Origin: Roseovarius mucosus
GTDB lineage: Bacteria > Pseudomonadota > Alphaproteobacteria > Rhodobacterales > Rhodobacteraceae
Direction of reading: 5' to 3'
Assembly: GCF_002080415.1 (NCBI RefSeq)
Contig: NZ_CP020474.1
Span: 3,113,501-3,177,500, forward strand
DNA: 64,000 bases
Below the pieces are notes generated by a model. It saw only the letters and a list, made by a program, of their open reading frames with translations, searched no databases and was not told the origin of the DNA. Positions 45,516 through 54,675 of this stretch are shown here, one piece after another. Position 1 is the stretch's first letter. The number at the start of each line of letters is the position of its first letter. A program made the translations under genes and the position numbers.

Positions 45516-46358
45516 ATGGCACTCAAGTCGTATAAGCCGACGACGCCGGGCCAGCGTGGGCTGGTGCTGATCGACCGTTCGGAGCTGTGGAAAGGACGTC
45601 CGGTCAAATCTCTCACTGAGGGTTTGACCAAGAATGGCGGCCGGAACAATACCGGACGGATCACGATGCGTCGCAAAGGCGGCGGGGCGAAACGCCTCTA
45701 TCGTATCGTCGATTTCAAGCGGACGAAATTTGATATCTCGGCAACCGTGGAACGGATCGAATATGACCCGAACCGGACCGCATTTATCGCGCTGATCAAA
45801 TATGAAGATGGCGAGCAAGCCTATATCTTGGCGCCGCAGCGTCTGGCGATTGGTGACAAGGTCATCGCGTCGGCCAAGGCCGACATCAAGCCGGGCAATG
45901 CGATGCCGTTCTCGGGCATGCCCATCGGCACGATCATTCACAACATCGAGCTTAAGGCCGGCAAGGGCGGGCAGATTGCACGCGCCGCTGGCACCTATGC
46001 GCAATTCGTGGGCCGCGACGGTGGCTATGCTCAGATCCGTCTGAGCTCGGGCGAGCTGCGTCTGGTGCGCCAGGAATGCATGGCCACTGTTGGGGCCGTC
46101 AGCAACCCCGATAACTCGAACCAGAATTACGGCAAAGCGGGCCGTATGCGCCACAAGGGCATCCGCCCGTCTGTGCGTGGTGTGGTTATGAACCCGATCG
46201 ACCACCCCCATGGTGGTGGTGAGGGCCGGACCTCGGGTGGTCGTCACCCGGTTACGCCTTGGGGCAAGCCCACCAAAGGCGCGCGCACCCGCAACAAGAA
46301 CAAGGCGTCGCAGGATCTCATCGTGCGCTCGCGTCACGCCAAGAAGAAGGGCCGCTAA
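45516..46358 (+). CDS. rplB: 50S ribosomal protein L2
   Basis: L2 (uL2), 280 residues, near the peptidyl transferase centre. [14 protein letters not shown] at the start and [29 protein letters not shown], read as [14 protein letters not shown], include the essential histidine. It restarts the S10 group after the methyltransferase insertion, with its own promoter and leader. Confidence 0.99.
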   Translation: MALKSYKPTTPGQRGLVLIDRSELWKGRPVKSLTEGLTKNGGRNNTGRITMRRKGGGAKRLYRIVDFKRTKFDISATVERIEYDPNRTAFIALIKYEDGEQAYILAPQRLAIGDKVIASAKADIKPGNAMPFSGMPIGTIIHNIELKAGKGGQIARAAGTYAQFVGRDGGYAQIRLSSGELRLVRQECMATVGAVSNPDNSNQNYGKAGRMRHKGIRPSVRGVVMNPIDHPHGGGEGRTSGGRHPVTPWGKPTKGARTRNKNKASQDLIVRSRHAKKKGR

Positions 46359-46361
46359 CAC

Positions 46362-46640
46362 ATGGCACGTTCTGTATGGAAAGGCCCCTTTGTCGATGCC
46401 TATGTCTTGAAAAAGGCCGAGGCAGCGCGCGAGTCGGGGCGTAATGAAGTTATCAAGATCTGGTCGCGTCGTTCGACGATCCTGCCGCAATTCGTGGGTC
46501 TCACGTTTGGCGTCTACAACGGCCACAAGCATATCCCTGTCAACGTCAGCGAAGACATGATCGGTCAGAAGTTCGGTGAATATTCACCGACCCGGACCTA
46601 TTACGGTCATGCCGCAGACAAAAAAGCGAAGCGGAAGTAA
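46362..46640 (+). CDS. rpsS: 30S ribosomal protein S19
   Basis: S19 (uS19), 92 residues. [24 protein letters not shown]-type segment and [19 protein letters not shown] ending ([20 protein letters not shown]) are typical. It follows rplB by 3 nt. Confidence 0.99.
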   Translation: MARSVWKGPFVDAYVLKKAEAARESGRNEVIKIWSRRSTILPQFVGLTFGVYNGHKHIPVNVSEDMIGQKFGEYSPTRTYYGHAADKKAKRK

Positions 46641-46643
46641 GTC

Positions 46644-47024
46644 ATGGGCAAGGAAAAGAACCCCCGCCGCGTGGCAGACAACGAAGCAATGGCCAAGTTG
46701 CGCATGCTTCGTACCAGCCCGCAGAAGCTGAACCTCGTTGCCGCGATGATCCGTGGCAAAAAGGTCGACAAGGCGCTGACCGATCTCACTTTCTCGAACA
46801 AGCGCATCGCGCAGGACGTCAAGAAGTGTCTTCAGTCCGCAATTGCCAATGCTGAGAACAACCACAATCTCGATGTGGATGGTCTGATCGTGGCAGAGGC
46901 CTATGTCGGCAAGAACCTTGTGATGAAGCGCGGCCGTCCGCGTGCCCGTGGTCGCTTTGGCGCGCTGAAAAAGCCGTTTTCGGAGCTGACGATCAAGGTT
47001 CGTGAAATTGAGGAGCAAGCCTAA
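46644..47024 (+). CDS. rplV: 50S ribosomal protein L22
   Basis: L22 (uL22), 126 residues, contributes the tunnel-constriction loop. [20 protein letters not shown] and the C-terminal loop [20 protein letters not shown], read as [11 protein letters not shown], are clear. Its stop shares one base with the rpsC start. Confidence 0.99.
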   Translation: MGKEKNPRRVADNEAMAKLRMLRTSPQKLNLVAAMIRGKKVDKALTDLTFSNKRIAQDVKKCLQSAIANAENNHNLDVDGLIVAEAYVGKNLVMKRGRPRARGRFGALKKPFSELTIKVREIEEQA

Positions 47025-47731
47025 TGGGTAACAAAGTCAATCCGATTGGCATGCGCCTTCAGGTGAACCGTACCTGGGATAGCCGCTGGTATGCCGACAC
47101 CAAGGACTATGGCAATCTGCTGCTCGAAGATCTTGCGATGCGCAAGTTCATCGGCGAAGAGTGCAAACAGGCCGGGATCAGCCGTGTGATCATCGAACGT
47201 CCGCACAAGAAGTGCCGCGTCACGATCCACACCGCACGTCCGGGCGTGATCATCGGCAAGAAAGGCGCCGATATCGAGGGTCTGCGCAAGAAGCTGGCGG
47301 CAATGACCGCGAGCGAATTGCACCTCAATATCGTCGAAGTGCGCAAGCCCGAGCTGGATGCGGCCCTTGTGGGCGAGAGTATCGCACAGCAGCTTGAGCG
47401 TCGTGTGTCCTTCCGTCGCGCCATGAAGCGCGCCGTGCAGAACGCAATGCGCATGGGTGCTCTTGGTATCCGGGTCAACGTTTCGGGTCGTCTTGGCGGT
47501 GCCGAGATTGCGCGGACCGAATGGTATCGCGAGGGCCGCGTGCCGCTGCACACGCTGCGTGCGGACATCGACTATGCTCCCGTCGAGGCCACCACGGCCT
47601 ATGGGATCATTGGTATCAAGGTCTGGATCTTCAAGGGTGAAATCATGGAGCACGATCCCGGTGCCCGTGACCGCAAGGCCCAGGAACTCCAGGATGGTCC
47701 CGCGCCCCGTGGCGCCGGCGGCCGCCGTTAA
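47024..47731 (+). CDS. rpsC: 30S ribosomal protein S3
   Basis: S3 (uS3), 235 residues, forms the mRNA entry site. It starts [21 protein letters not shown], read as [14 protein letters not shown], with the KH motif [13 protein letters not shown]. It overlaps rplV by 1 nt (TAATG). Confidence 0.99.
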   Translation: MGNKVNPIGMRLQVNRTWDSRWYADTKDYGNLLLEDLAMRKFIGEECKQAGISRVIIERPHKKCRVTIHTARPGVIIGKKGADIEGLRKKLAAMTASELHLNIVEVRKPELDAALVGESIAQQLERRVSFRRAMKRAVQNAMRMGALGIRVNVSGRLGGAEIARTEWYREGRVPLHTLRADIDYAPVEATTAYGIIGIKVWIFKGEIMEHDPGARDRKAQELQDGPAPRGAGGRR

Positions 47732-47744
47732 GGAGGAATGAAAG

Positions 47745-48158
47745 ATGCTTCAACCAAAGCGCACTAAATTCCGCAAGCAGTTCAAGGGCCGGATCAAAGG
47801 CGAAGCCAAAGGCGGCTCTGATCTGAACTTTGGCACTTTCGGTCTCAAGGCCACCCAGCCCGAGCGTATCACCGCCCGTCAGATCGAGGCAGCTCGTCGT
47901 GCCATGACGCGCCACATGAAACGTCAGGGCCGTGTCTGGATCCGGATTTTCCCGGATGTACCGGTCTCGTCCAAGCCCACCGAGGTTCGGATGGGTAAAG
48001 GTAAGGGTTCGGTCGATTACTGGGCCTGCAAGGTCAAGCCGGGCCGGGTCATGTTCGAGATCGACGGTGTGAGCGAAGAGATCGCATTTGAAGCGCTGCG
48101 TCTGGCGGCGATGAAATTGCCGATCAAAACCCGCGTCGTGGTCCGCGAAGACTGGTAA
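47745..48158 (+). CDS. rplP: 50S ribosomal protein L16
   Basis: L16 (uL16), 137 residues, contacts tRNA near the peptidyl transferase centre. It starts [12 protein letters not shown] and has [14 protein letters not shown]. The RMGKGKG loop is intact with R82; the equivalent arginine in E. coli (R81) is hydroxylated by the 2-oxoglutarate oxygenase YcfD/RoxA. A different-family 2OG oxygenase gene lies 100 nt downstream. It is the last gene before the second break in the S10 order. Confidence 0.99.
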   Translation: MLQPKRTKFRKQFKGRIKGEAKGGSDLNFGTFGLKATQPERITARQIEAARRAMTRHMKRQGRVWIRIFPDVPVSSKPTEVRMGKGKGSVDYWACKVKPGRVMFEIDGVSEEIAFEALRLAAMKLPIKTRVVVREDW

Positions 48159-48163
48159 GATCA

Positions 48164-48185
48164 GCGGGTTCACACCCGCCCTACG
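48164..48185. repeat. Palindromic repeat after rplP
   Basis: GCGGGT-TCAC-ACCCGC followed by CCTACG, 5 nt after the rplP stop. The same layout (palindrome then CTACG) follows rplW and occurs twice between fusA and tuf. Confidence 0.7.
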
Positions 48186-48190
48186 GATTG

Positions 48191-48221
48191 CCCCCGTGCG
48201 AGAGATCGCGCGGGGGTTTTT
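48191..48221 (+). terminator. Rho-independent terminator after rplP
   Basis: A 10-bp stem (CCCCCGTGCG / CGCGCGGGGG with one G-U) and an AGAGAT loop are followed by TTTTT. This is a strong terminator inside what is a continuous operon in most bacteria. Confidence 0.9.
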
Positions 48222-48258
48222 CTTTGCCACTTGCTTGGCACCACGCTAAGAGCGAGCC

Positions 48259-48879
48259 ATGCCCAATATCGATTCCCTCTTCGTGACCCGCCTCTATCGT
48301 GCCGCCCTGAGCGAGCACGGACCTGCCATTGATGCCAAGGAATTGGAGGCGTCCTGCTATTCCATCGCCGAGGATGACGAGGCGGGGCAGGAGTGGTGCG
48401 ACGAGAATGGCTATCCCGGCTATACCTCTTATGCCTCGCTCAGCGACCTGCCGTGGCGGTTCCCGATCTTTGCCGATCTGGTCAAGGTGCTGGATGCCCA
48501 TGTGGCGGCCTTCGCCCAGGATCTGGAGTTCGATCTCGACGGCAAGGAATTGAAGCTAGAGGACATATGGATCAACATCCTGCCCGAAGGCGGGATGCAC
48601 GCAAGCCATATCCATCCGCATTCAGTGATTTCCGGCACAACCTATGTGGCGATGCCTGACGGCGCCAGCGCGCTCAAGCTGGAAGACCCAAGGTCTGCCC
48701 GGATGATGGCGGCCCCTGTCCGCCGCAAGGACGCGAGACAGGAATTGCGCACCTTTATCTACGCCAAGCCGGTGGTAGGGGATGTGCTGTTGTGGGAATC
48801 ATGGCTGCGTCATGAGGTTCCGATGAACATGTCGGAAGACGACCGGATCAGCGTCAGCTTCAATTATTCTTGGAATTGA
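48259..48879 (+). CDS. TIGR02466-type putative 2-oxoglutarate/Fe(II) oxygenase
   Basis: A 206-residue protein matching the TIGR02466 (2OG-FeII_Oxy_5) family. The metal-binding region is MHASHIHPHSVISGTTYVAM with H114, H117, H119 and H121, the distal histidine is H185 in SWLRHEVPMN, and R196 in DDRISVSFNY sits 11 residues later, where the 2OG carboxylate binds. LEDIWINILPEGG is also typical. The substrate is unknown. It lies between rplP and cspA in the ribosomal block, with a terminator before it, so it probably has its own weak promoter. The genomic position suggests a translation-related target. Confidence 0.85.
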   Translation: MPNIDSLFVTRLYRAALSEHGPAIDAKELEASCYSIAEDDEAGQEWCDENGYPGYTSYASLSDLPWRFPIFADLVKVLDAHVAAFAQDLEFDLDGKELKLEDIWINILPEGGMHASHIHPHSVISGTTYVAMPDGASALKLEDPRSARMMAAPVRRKDARQELRTFIYAKPVVGDVLLWESWLRHEVPMNMSEDDRISVSFNYSWN

Positions 48880-49088
48880 GGGTGCAAAAACACCCGTTTT
48901 CCGCCGAATCTAAGGTCTTTTGGGATTTCCCCTTGTAAAACGCGGCAAACTCCCCCATGTGCAGGGTGCTAACGTTATTCTATTTCGATCATCTGCTCCT
49001 CTAAACCGGCTGTCAGTATCTCGATCCAGACCGACCACGCCGCGACTGCCGCATTCCCGCGGGCAGCACTACCAGAGGAGACATCACG

Positions 49089-49295
49089 ATGGCCAACGGC
49101 ACCGTGAAATGGTTCAATTCCACCAAAGGCTTCGGCTTTATCGCGCCCGACAATGGCGGCAAGGACGTTTTCGTCCACATCAGCGCTGTTGAGCGCGCAG
49201 GCCTGACCGGCCTCGCCGACAATCAGAAAGTGACCTTCGACATCGAATCCGGCCGTGACGGCCGTGAGAGCGCGTCGAACCTCCAGCTCGCATAA
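49089..49295 (+). CDS. cspA: Cold-shock protein, CspA family
   Basis: A 68-residue cold-shock domain protein that binds single-stranded RNA. RNP1 is KGFGFI and RNP2 is VFVHIS, both intact, with the opening [21 protein letters not shown] precedes the ATG by 6-8 nt. The preceding 209-nt gap (48880-49088) is likely a long cold-shock-type leader; I see no clear gene in it, and a TTGTAA/CATGTG pair with 17-nt spacing near 48932-48960 is only a weak promoter candidate. Confidence 0.96.
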   Translation: MANGTVKWFNSTKGFGFIAPDNGGKDVFVHISAVERAGLTGLADNQKVTFDIESGRDGRESASNLQLA

Positions 49296-49313
49296 GCGAT
49301 CTGATCTGATGGG

Positions 49314-49347
49314 AACGGCCTCGGGGAAACCCGGGGCCGTTTCTATT
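49314..49347 (+). terminator. Terminator after cspA
   Basis: A 12-bp stem (AACGGCCTCGGG / CCCGGGGCCGTT, one G-U) with a GAAA loop is followed by TCTATTT, 18 nt after the cspA stop. Confidence 0.85.
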
Positions 49348-49461
49348 TGGTGTGGGATAATTCAAGAGGCTGTATCGCCAAATAGCACGTGAGACTTGAC
49401 GCGACTCATCAAGGGTTGTGAGGTGCTGAAGTTGTAAAAGTTAGTGTTCAAAGGAAGAACG

Positions 49462-50040
49462 GTGAAGCGTTCCACCACTTACGAGCTTGATCCGGGGCCG
49501 AAGCGCATTCTTTGGATCATCATATGGGCATGTGTGATCAATTTCGTGATCCATCTTTTCCCAATCTCATTGCTGAGCCTGTTTGATATTTATCCGTCTG
49601 ATTTTGCGCAGGAGATCGCATTAGACCATACCGGGCAGCTTCAAGAAAAACTGAATAGGGCAAATGCTACCGTTGAAATGCTGATTGGCCTTGTCCTCCA
49701 GATGACGCTTGCAGCGTTGATGGTGGCTTGGGTTATGATCCGTGAGGTGTTTCGCGGTCTTGCTCGCGGACGGCAGGCCGTTGTTTTGAAACTGGATTGC
49801 TATGTGCTGCTCCTAGGTTTGAATGGTTTTTCATGGGGCCTCCTTATGGTTCTGATCCTAAAAGGTTTCGCCGCCTTTGAGGGATCGCGGTTGGGGAGTG
49901 CGCCACAGTTTACATTGTTTGCTGTCGCGGGCTTGGTCCTTTTATCTCTGATATTGGCCTTCGCATTTCTTGTAGATCCGGCGAAGGCGCAAGCCAATTT
50001 GTCAAATATGAGGGCGACGAGACGGGCGAATGGATGGTAA
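49462..50040 (+). CDS. Orphan four-helix membrane protein
   Basis: I do not recognise this 192-residue protein. It has four hydrophobic segments: about 14-36 (ILWIIIWACVINFVIHLF), 70-95 (LIGLVLQMTLAALMVAW), 108-135 and 148-172, with a charged loop between the first two and a short basic tail. The GTG at 49462 has AAAGGAAG 4 nt upstream; a GTG at 49444 is also in frame. The sequence is visibly richer in A+T than the flanking ribosomal genes (runs such as TTTTTC and ATAATT), suggesting later acquisition. It lies before the promoter of the rpmC group. Confidence 0.7.
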   Translation: MKRSTTYELDPGPKRILWIIIWACVINFVIHLFPISLLSLFDIYPSDFAQEIALDHTGQLQEKLNRANATVEMLIGLVLQMTLAALMVAWVMIREVFRGLARGRQAVVLKLDCYVLLLGLNGFSWGLLMVLILKGFAAFEGSRLGSAPQFTLFAVAGLVLLSLILAFAFLVDPAKAQANLSNMRATRRANGW

Positions 50041-50119
50041 ATGAAGCGAGAGTGTGGGCATAATAACGGTGACAAAGGGAAGGTCTGGTTCTTTATAACC
50101 AAGGATGTCCAAACTCCCC

Positions 50120-50148
50120 TTGCCCTCTGCTACCGCCTCCCGTATAGA
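50120..50148 (+). promoter_or_regulatory. Predicted sigma-70 promoter restarting transcription before rpmC
   Basis: TTGCCC, a 17-nt spacer and TATAGA lie 122 nt before rpmC. Transcription would begin near 50155. Confidence 0.7.
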
Positions 50149-50164
50149 GCTCCAATCCGCTTGC

Positions 50165-50247
50165 CCGGCCAGTCCGGGGATTCGGGTATTTGCAATTCAT
50201 CCACCGGGTTTCGAGTTACCCTGAGCAAACCGTCAGGGGCTGGCCGG
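50165..50247 (+). promoter_or_regulatory. Long-range stem in the rpmC leader
   Basis: CCGGCCAG (50165-50172) is the exact reverse complement of CTGGCCGG (50240-50247), and GTTTTG follows. The pair would close a 67-nt loop over most of the leader and could act as an attenuator or autoregulatory structure before rpmC. Confidence 0.45.
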
Positions 50248-50269
50248 TGTTTTGAGAAAGGAAAAGGCG

Positions 50270-50470
50270 ATGAACGCCAAGGAACTGCGTGACAAGACCC
50301 CGGATCAGCTCCGGGAAGAACTCACCAACCTGAAGAAGCAGCAGTTCAATCTGCGTTTTCGGGCGGCTACCGGCCAGTTGGAAAATCCCGCTCAGATGCG
50401 TATTGCCCGCCGCGACGCCGCGCGCGTGCTGACCATTCTGAACGAAAAAGCCAACGCGGCAGCAGAGTAA
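50270..50470 (+). CDS. rpmC: 50S ribosomal protein L29
   Basis: L29 (uL29), 66 residues. [32 protein letters not shown], read as [17 protein letters not shown], is the family core. AAGGAAAAGG lies before the ATG. First gene of the third ribosomal group, with its own promoter. Confidence 0.98.
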   Translation: MNAKELRDKTPDQLREELTNLKKQQFNLRFRAATGQLENPAQMRIARRDAARVLTILNEKANAAAE

Positions 50471-50482
50471 GGAGCCCGAGAT

Positions 50483-50713
50483 ATGCCCAAACGTATTCTT
50501 CAAGGGGTTGTGACCTCTGACGCAAACGCCCAGACCGTAACCGTATCGGTCGAGCGTCGTTTCAAGCACCCCGTGCTTCAGAAAACAATTCGTAAGTCCA
50601 AGAAATACCGGGCTCACGATGAGAACAACACGTTCAAAGTGGGCGATGCCGTTCGGATTATCGAATGCGCGCCCAAGTCCAAGACGAAACGCTGGGAGGT
50701 GCTGGAGGCATAA
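50483..50713 (+). CDS. rpsQ: 30S ribosomal protein S17
   Basis: S17 (uS17), 76 residues. [21 protein letters not shown] and [18 protein letters not shown] are typical. It follows rpmC by 12 nt and precedes rplN by 79 nt, an unusually wide gap for this operon. Confidence 0.98.
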   Translation: MPKRILQGVVTSDANAQTVTVSVERRFKHPVLQKTIRKSKKYRAHDENNTFKVGDAVRIIECAPKSKTKRWEVLEA

Positions 50714-50792
50714 GCCTTTAGCGCCTTTTGGCATTAATCGAAACCCTGGGGACAAGGCAGTGCATCGCCCCCCATAGGTCGGGAGAAACCAA

Positions 50793-51161
50793 ATGATCCA
50801 GATGCAGACCAACCTGGATGTTGCTGACAACTCCGGCGCTCGCCGAGTTCAGTGCATCAAGGTTCTGGGTGGTTCCAAGCGTCGATACGCATCCGTGGGC
50901 GACATCATTGTCGTCTCGGTCAAGGAAGCCATCCCGCGCGGTCGCGTGAAGAAGGGCGACGTCCGTAAGGCCGTCGTCGTGCGCACCGCCAAGGAAGTCC
51001 GTCGTGAAGATGGCACCGCCATTCGCTTTGACCGCAACGCCGCCGTGATCCTGAACAACGCAGGTGAGCCGGTTGGTACCCGTATTTTCGGGCCGGTCGT
51101 TCGCGAGCTGCGCGCCAAGAACTTCATGAAAATCATCTCGCTCGCCCCGGAGGTGCTGTAA
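50793..51161 (+). CDS. rplN: 50S ribosomal protein L14
   Basis: L14 (uL14), 122 residues. [20 protein letters not shown] start and [23 protein letters not shown] end, read as [19 protein letters not shown], are standard. It begins the spc part of the cluster. Confidence 0.99.
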   Translation: MIQMQTNLDVADNSGARRVQCIKVLGGSKRRYASVGDIIVVSVKEAIPRGRVKKGDVRKAVVVRTAKEVRREDGTAIRFDRNAAVILNNAGEPVGTRIFGPVVRELRAKNFMKIISLAPEVL

Positions 51162-51162
51162 G

Positions 51163-51474
51163 ATGGCTGCTAAACTGAAAAAAGGTGACACCGTGGTCGT
51201 TCTGTCCGGCAAGGACAAGGGCCAAAAAGGCACGATCACCAATGTTGACCCGAAATCCGGCAAGGCCGTGGTTGAAGGCGTGAACATGGCGATCCGCCAC
51301 ACCCGTCAGAGCCAGACCAGCCAAGGTGGCCGCATCCCCAAGGCGATGCCCATCGACCTGAGCAATCTGGCGATTGTTGACAAGAACGGCAAACCGACCC
51401 GCGTTGGCTTCAAGATCGAAGGCGACAAGAAAGTCCGTTACGCCAAGACCACGGGGGACGTGATCGATGCTTGA
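51163..51474 (+). CDS. rplX: 50S ribosomal protein L24
   Basis: L24 (uL24), 103 residues, with the KOW motif [20 protein letters not shown], read as [16 protein letters not shown]. It starts 1 nt after rplN and overlaps rplE by 8 nt. Confidence 0.98.
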   Translation: MAAKLKKGDTVVVLSGKDKGQKGTITNVDPKSGKAVVEGVNMAIRHTRQSQTSQGGRIPKAMPIDLSNLAIVDKNGKPTRVGFKIEGDKKVRYAKTTGDVIDA

Positions 51475-52030
51475 TACCGCAACCTATACCCCGCGCCTAA
51501 AAGCCCACTTCCGTGAGGCCATCAAGCCTGCTCTGAAAGAAGAGTTTGGCTACAAGAACGACATGCAGATCCCGCGTCTGGAAAAGATCGTGCTTAACAT
51601 CGGCTGCGGTGCCGAGGCTGTGCGCGACTCGAAAAAGGCGAAGTCGGCTCAGGAAGACCTGACCACGATCGCTGGTCAGCGCGCTGTCGTCACCAAGGCC
51701 CGCAACTCCATCGCCGGTTTCCGCGTTCGCGAAGACATGCCGCTTGGGGCCAAGGTCACGCTGCGTGGCGACCGTATGTATGATTTCCTTGACCGTCTGA
51801 TCACCATTGCGATGCCGCGTATCCGCGACTTCCGCGGGGTTTCGGGCAAGTCGTTCGATGGTCGTGGCAACTATGCCATGGGCATCAAGGAACATATCAT
51901 CTTCCCCGAGATCAACTTCGACAAGGTCGACGAAGTTTGGGGGATGGACATTGTCATCGCAACCACGGCGAAGACCGACGCTGAAGCCAAGGCGCTGTTG
52001 AAGCATTTCAACATGCCCTTCAACAGCTGA
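51467..52030 (+). CDS. rplE: 50S ribosomal protein L5
   Basis: L5 (uL5), 187 residues, binds 5S r[21 protein letters not shown] and the C-terminal [20 protein letters not shown] are typical. The ATG lies 8 nt inside rplX. Confidence 0.98.
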   Translation: MLDTATYTPRLKAHFREAIKPALKEEFGYKNDMQIPRLEKIVLNIGCGAEAVRDSKKAKSAQEDLTTIAGQRAVVTKARNSIAGFRVREDMPLGAKVTLRGDRMYDFLDRLITIAMPRIRDFRGVSGKSFDGRGNYAMGIKEHIIFPEINFDKVDEVWGMDIVIATTAKTDAEAKALLKHFNMPFNS

Positions 52031-52049
52031 GCCGGGGGAGGATAGATCT

Positions 52050-52355
52050 ATGGCTAAGAAATCAATGATCGAGCGCGAGAAGAAGCGCCAGGTGCTGGTT
52101 GACCGTTTCGCCAAGAAGCGCGCCGCTCTGAAAGTGATCATCAATGACCAGAGCAAGCCGATGGAAGAGCGTTTCCGCGCCTCTCTCAAGCTTGCGGAAC
52201 TGCCGCGCAACAGCTCGGCCACACGGCTGCACAACCGGTGCCAGCTTACGGGCCGTCCGCATGCGTATTACCGCAAACTTAAAGTGTCCCGGATCATGCT
52301 GCGCGAGCTCGGCTCGAGCGGGCAGCTGCCCGGCGTCGTGAAATCGAGCTGGTGA
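52050..52355 (+). CDS. rpsN: 30S ribosomal protein S14, long zinc-free form
   Basis: S14 (uS14), 101 residues. It ends [37 protein letters not shown], of which [16 protein letters not shown] is the core. It is the long C-minus form, lacking the paired zinc cysteines. GGGGGAGG precedes the ATG. Confidence 0.98.
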   Translation: MAKKSMIEREKKRQVLVDRFAKKRAALKVIINDQSKPMEERFRASLKLAELPRNSSATRLHNRCQLTGRPHAYYRKLKVSRIMLRELGSSGQLPGVVKSSW

Positions 52356-52368
52356 GGAGGTCAGAGAT

Positions 52369-52761
52369 ATGAACGATCCTATCGGCGATATGCTCACCCG
52401 TATCCGCAACTCGCAGATGCGTGGCAAGTCCACGGTGTTGACCCCCGCCTCGAAAATGCGCGTGCGCGTTCTCGATGTGTTGGCCTCCGAGGGCTACATT
52501 CGTGGCTATGAGATGACACAGGATGCCAATGGCCATCCTGCCATCGAAATCAGCCTGAAATACTATGAAGGCACGCCTGTCATTCGCGAAATGAAGCGGG
52601 TTTCCAAGCCCGGTCGTCGCGTCTATCTGGGCGTCGATGACATTCCGCAGGTCCGTCAGGGTCTGGGTGTGTCGATTGTCTCCACCTCCAAGGGTGTGAT
52701 GTCGGATGCAGCCGCGCGCGCAGCCAATGTTGGCGGCGAAGTGCTCTGCACTGTCTTCTAA
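52369..52761 (+). CDS. rpsH: 30S ribosomal protein S8
   Basis: S8 (uS8), 130 residues. [18 protein letters not shown] and [31 protein letters not shown], read as [20 protein letters not shown], are typical. In E. coli S8 represses the spc operon by binding near rplE. Confidence 0.98.
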   Translation: MNDPIGDMLTRIRNSQMRGKSTVLTPASKMRVRVLDVLASEGYIRGYEMTQDANGHPAIEISLKYYEGTPVIREMKRVSKPGRRVYLGVDDIPQVRQGLGVSIVSTSKGVMSDAAARAANVGGEVLCTVF

Positions 52762-52772
52762 GGAGACCAGAC

Positions 52773-53306
52773 ATGTCACGTATCGGCAAGAAACCCGTTC
52801 CCCTGCCCTCCGACGTCACTGTGACGCTGTCGGGACAGAAGATCGAAGTCAAAGGCCCCAAGGCAACCAAGACCTTTACCGCGACGGATGATGTCACCAT
52901 CACCATCGAGGAAAATGCGATCTCGGTAATGCCGCGCGGCAAATCCAAGCGTGCGCGCCAGCAGTGGGGGATGACCCGTACGGTCATCGCCAACATGGTG
53001 CACGGCGCTCGGGATGTCTTCAAGAAAGAGCTGGAAATCCGTGGTGTGGGCTATCGTGCCCAGATGGCGGGCAACGTGCTCAAGCTGAACCTCGGCCTCA
53101 GCCATGATGTCGATTTCCCCATTCCGGACGGTGTAACCGTGACCGCACCCAAGCAGACTGAGCTTGTGGTTGAAGGCACGGACAAGCAGCTCGTTGGTCA
53201 GGTCGCGGCAAATATCCGCGACTGGCGGCGTCCCGAACCCTACAAGGGTAAGGGCATCCGCTACAAAGGCGAGTACATCTTCCAGAAGGAAGGCAAGAAG
53301 AAGTAA
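52773..53306 (+). CDS. rplF: 50S ribosomal protein L6
   Basis: L6 (uL6), 177 residues with two repeats. [16 protein letters not shown] start and the C-terminal [18 protein letters not shown] are clear. It follows rpsH by 11 nt. Confidence 0.98.
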   Translation: MSRIGKKPVPLPSDVTVTLSGQKIEVKGPKATKTFTATDDVTITIEENAISVMPRGKSKRARQQWGMTRTVIANMVHGARDVFKKELEIRGVGYRAQMAGNVLKLNLGLSHDVDFPIPDGVTVTAPKQTELVVEGTDKQLVGQVAANIRDWRRPEPYKGKGIRYKGEYIFQKEGKKK

Positions 53307-53317
53307 GGACGCGACAG

Positions 53318-53677
53318 ATGGCAAACAGCAAAAGAAAACTGTTCCTCAAACGCCGCCTGCGCGTTCGGAACAAACTCCGCAAGGTCAATGCAGGGCGCGT
53401 GCGCCTGAGCGTTTTCCGCTCCAACAAGAACATCAGCGTGCAGCTGATCGACGACGTCAACGGTGTGACGCTCGCGGCGGCCTCGACCCTCGAAAAGGAT
53501 CTGGGCCTGGTGGGCAAGTGCAATGTCGAGGCGGCCACCAAGATTGGCACCGCGATTGCCGAGCGGGCCCAAAAGGCCGGCATCACCGAGGCCTATTTCG
53601 ATCGGGGCGGCTTTCTGTTTCACGGGCGTGTCAAGGCAGTTGCCGACGCCGCGCGTGAAGCTGGCCTGAAGATTTAA
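53318..53677 (+). CDS. rplR: 50S ribosomal protein L18
   Basis: L18 (uL18), 119 residues, binds 5S r[21 protein letters not shown] and [21 protein letters not shown] are typical. It follows rplF by 11 nt. Confidence 0.98.
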   Translation: MANSKRKLFLKRRLRVRNKLRKVNAGRVRLSVFRSNKNISVQLIDDVNGVTLAAASTLEKDLGLVGKCNVEAATKIGTAIAERAQKAGITEAYFDRGGFLFHGRVKAVADAAREAGLKI

Positions 53678-53689
53678 GGAGACGAGAGA

Positions 53690-54256
53690 ATGGCAAGAGA
53701 AGACAACCGCCGCGACCGTCGCGAACGCGAGGAAGCCCCGGAGTTCGCCGATCGTCTCGTCGCGATCAACCGTGTGTCCAAGACAGTCAAGGGCGGTAAG
53801 CGCTTTGGCTTCGCGGCGCTGGTGGTCGTGGGCGATCAAAAGGGCCGCGTCGGCTTTGGCAAAGGTAAAGCCAAGGAAGTTCCCGAGGCGATCCGCAAGG
53901 CCACCGAAGCTGCCAAGCGCGCAATGATCCGCGTGCCGCTGCGCGAGGGCCGCACCCTGCACCACGACATGGAAGGTCGCCATGGCGCCGGCAAAGTCGT
54001 GATGCGCACAGCTCCGCATGGTACCGGCATCATCGCCGGTGGTCCGATGCGCGCCGTGTTCGAGATGTTGGGCGTTCAGGACGTGGTCGCGAAATCGACC
54101 GGGTCGCAAAACCCCTATAACATGATCCGCGCCACGCTCGATGGTCTCCGCAAAGAGACCAGCCCGCGTATGGTGGCGCAGCGCCGTGGCAAGAAGGTGG
54201 CTGACATCCTGAAAAAGGGTGACGAAGCGCCAGTTGCTGAAGCGGCAGAAGCGTAA
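53690..54256 (+). CDS. rpsE: 30S ribosomal protein S5
   Basis: S5 (uS5), 188 residues, helps accuracy and mRNA unwinding. [25 protein letters not shown], read as [19 protein letters not shown], and [13 protein letters not shown] are standard. The ATG follows GGAGACGAG. Confidence 0.98.
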   Translation: MAREDNRRDRREREEAPEFADRLVAINRVSKTVKGGKRFGFAALVVVGDQKGRVGFGKGKAKEVPEAIRKATEAAKRAMIRVPLREGRTLHHDMEGRHGAGKVVMRTAPHGTGIIAGGPMRAVFEMLGVQDVVAKSTGSQNPYNMIRATLDGLRKETSPRMVAQRRGKKVADILKKGDEAPVAEAAEA

Positions 54257-54268
54257 GGAACCGGACAA

Positions 54269-54457
54269 ATGGCAAAAACCATCGTCGTCAAGCAGATCGG
54301 CAGCCCGATCCGCCGCCCTCAAGATCAGCGTCAGACCCTCATCGGTCTGGGCCTCAACAAGATGCACAAGACCCGCGAGCTCGAGGATACCCCCTCGGTG
54401 CGTGGCATGGTCAACAAGCTGCCGCATCTAGTTAAGATCATCGAAGAGCGCGGCTAA
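54269..54457 (+). CDS. rpmD: 50S ribosomal protein L30
   Basis: L30 (uL30), 62 residues. [26 protein letters not shown], read as [18 protein letters not shown], is typical. A strong terminator follows; rplO and secY, its usual downstream partners, are not here. Confidence 0.97.
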   Translation: MAKTIVVKQIGSPIRRPQDQRQTLIGLGLNKMHKTRELEDTPSVRGMVNKLPHLVKIIEERG

Positions 54458-54492
54458 ATCCGCTCCGGCTGGAGTATCCCAGCCCATCGCAC

Positions 54493-54528
54493 AAAAGCGC
54501 CCCGGTCCAAAAGGATCGGGGCGTTTTG
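54493..54528 (+). terminator. Rho-independent terminator after rpmD
   Basis: An 11-bp stem (CGCCCCGGTCC / GGATCGGGGCG with one G-U) and an AAAA loop, flanked by AAAA and TTTT, closes the ribosomal protein block. Confidence 0.93.
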
Positions 54529-54675
54529 CATTTTGCGCCGCTGTCATCCTTTAGTCGCGTCCGACCAGAATCAGCGCCGGGCTCGGACGTGGGGCGTGAT
54601 AGGTTCAGAGCCGGGGTTGAGCCGAGGGCTTTCGCCTTGGATCACCCATCCGCATCGCTTTGAGGAGGAAGGCCG

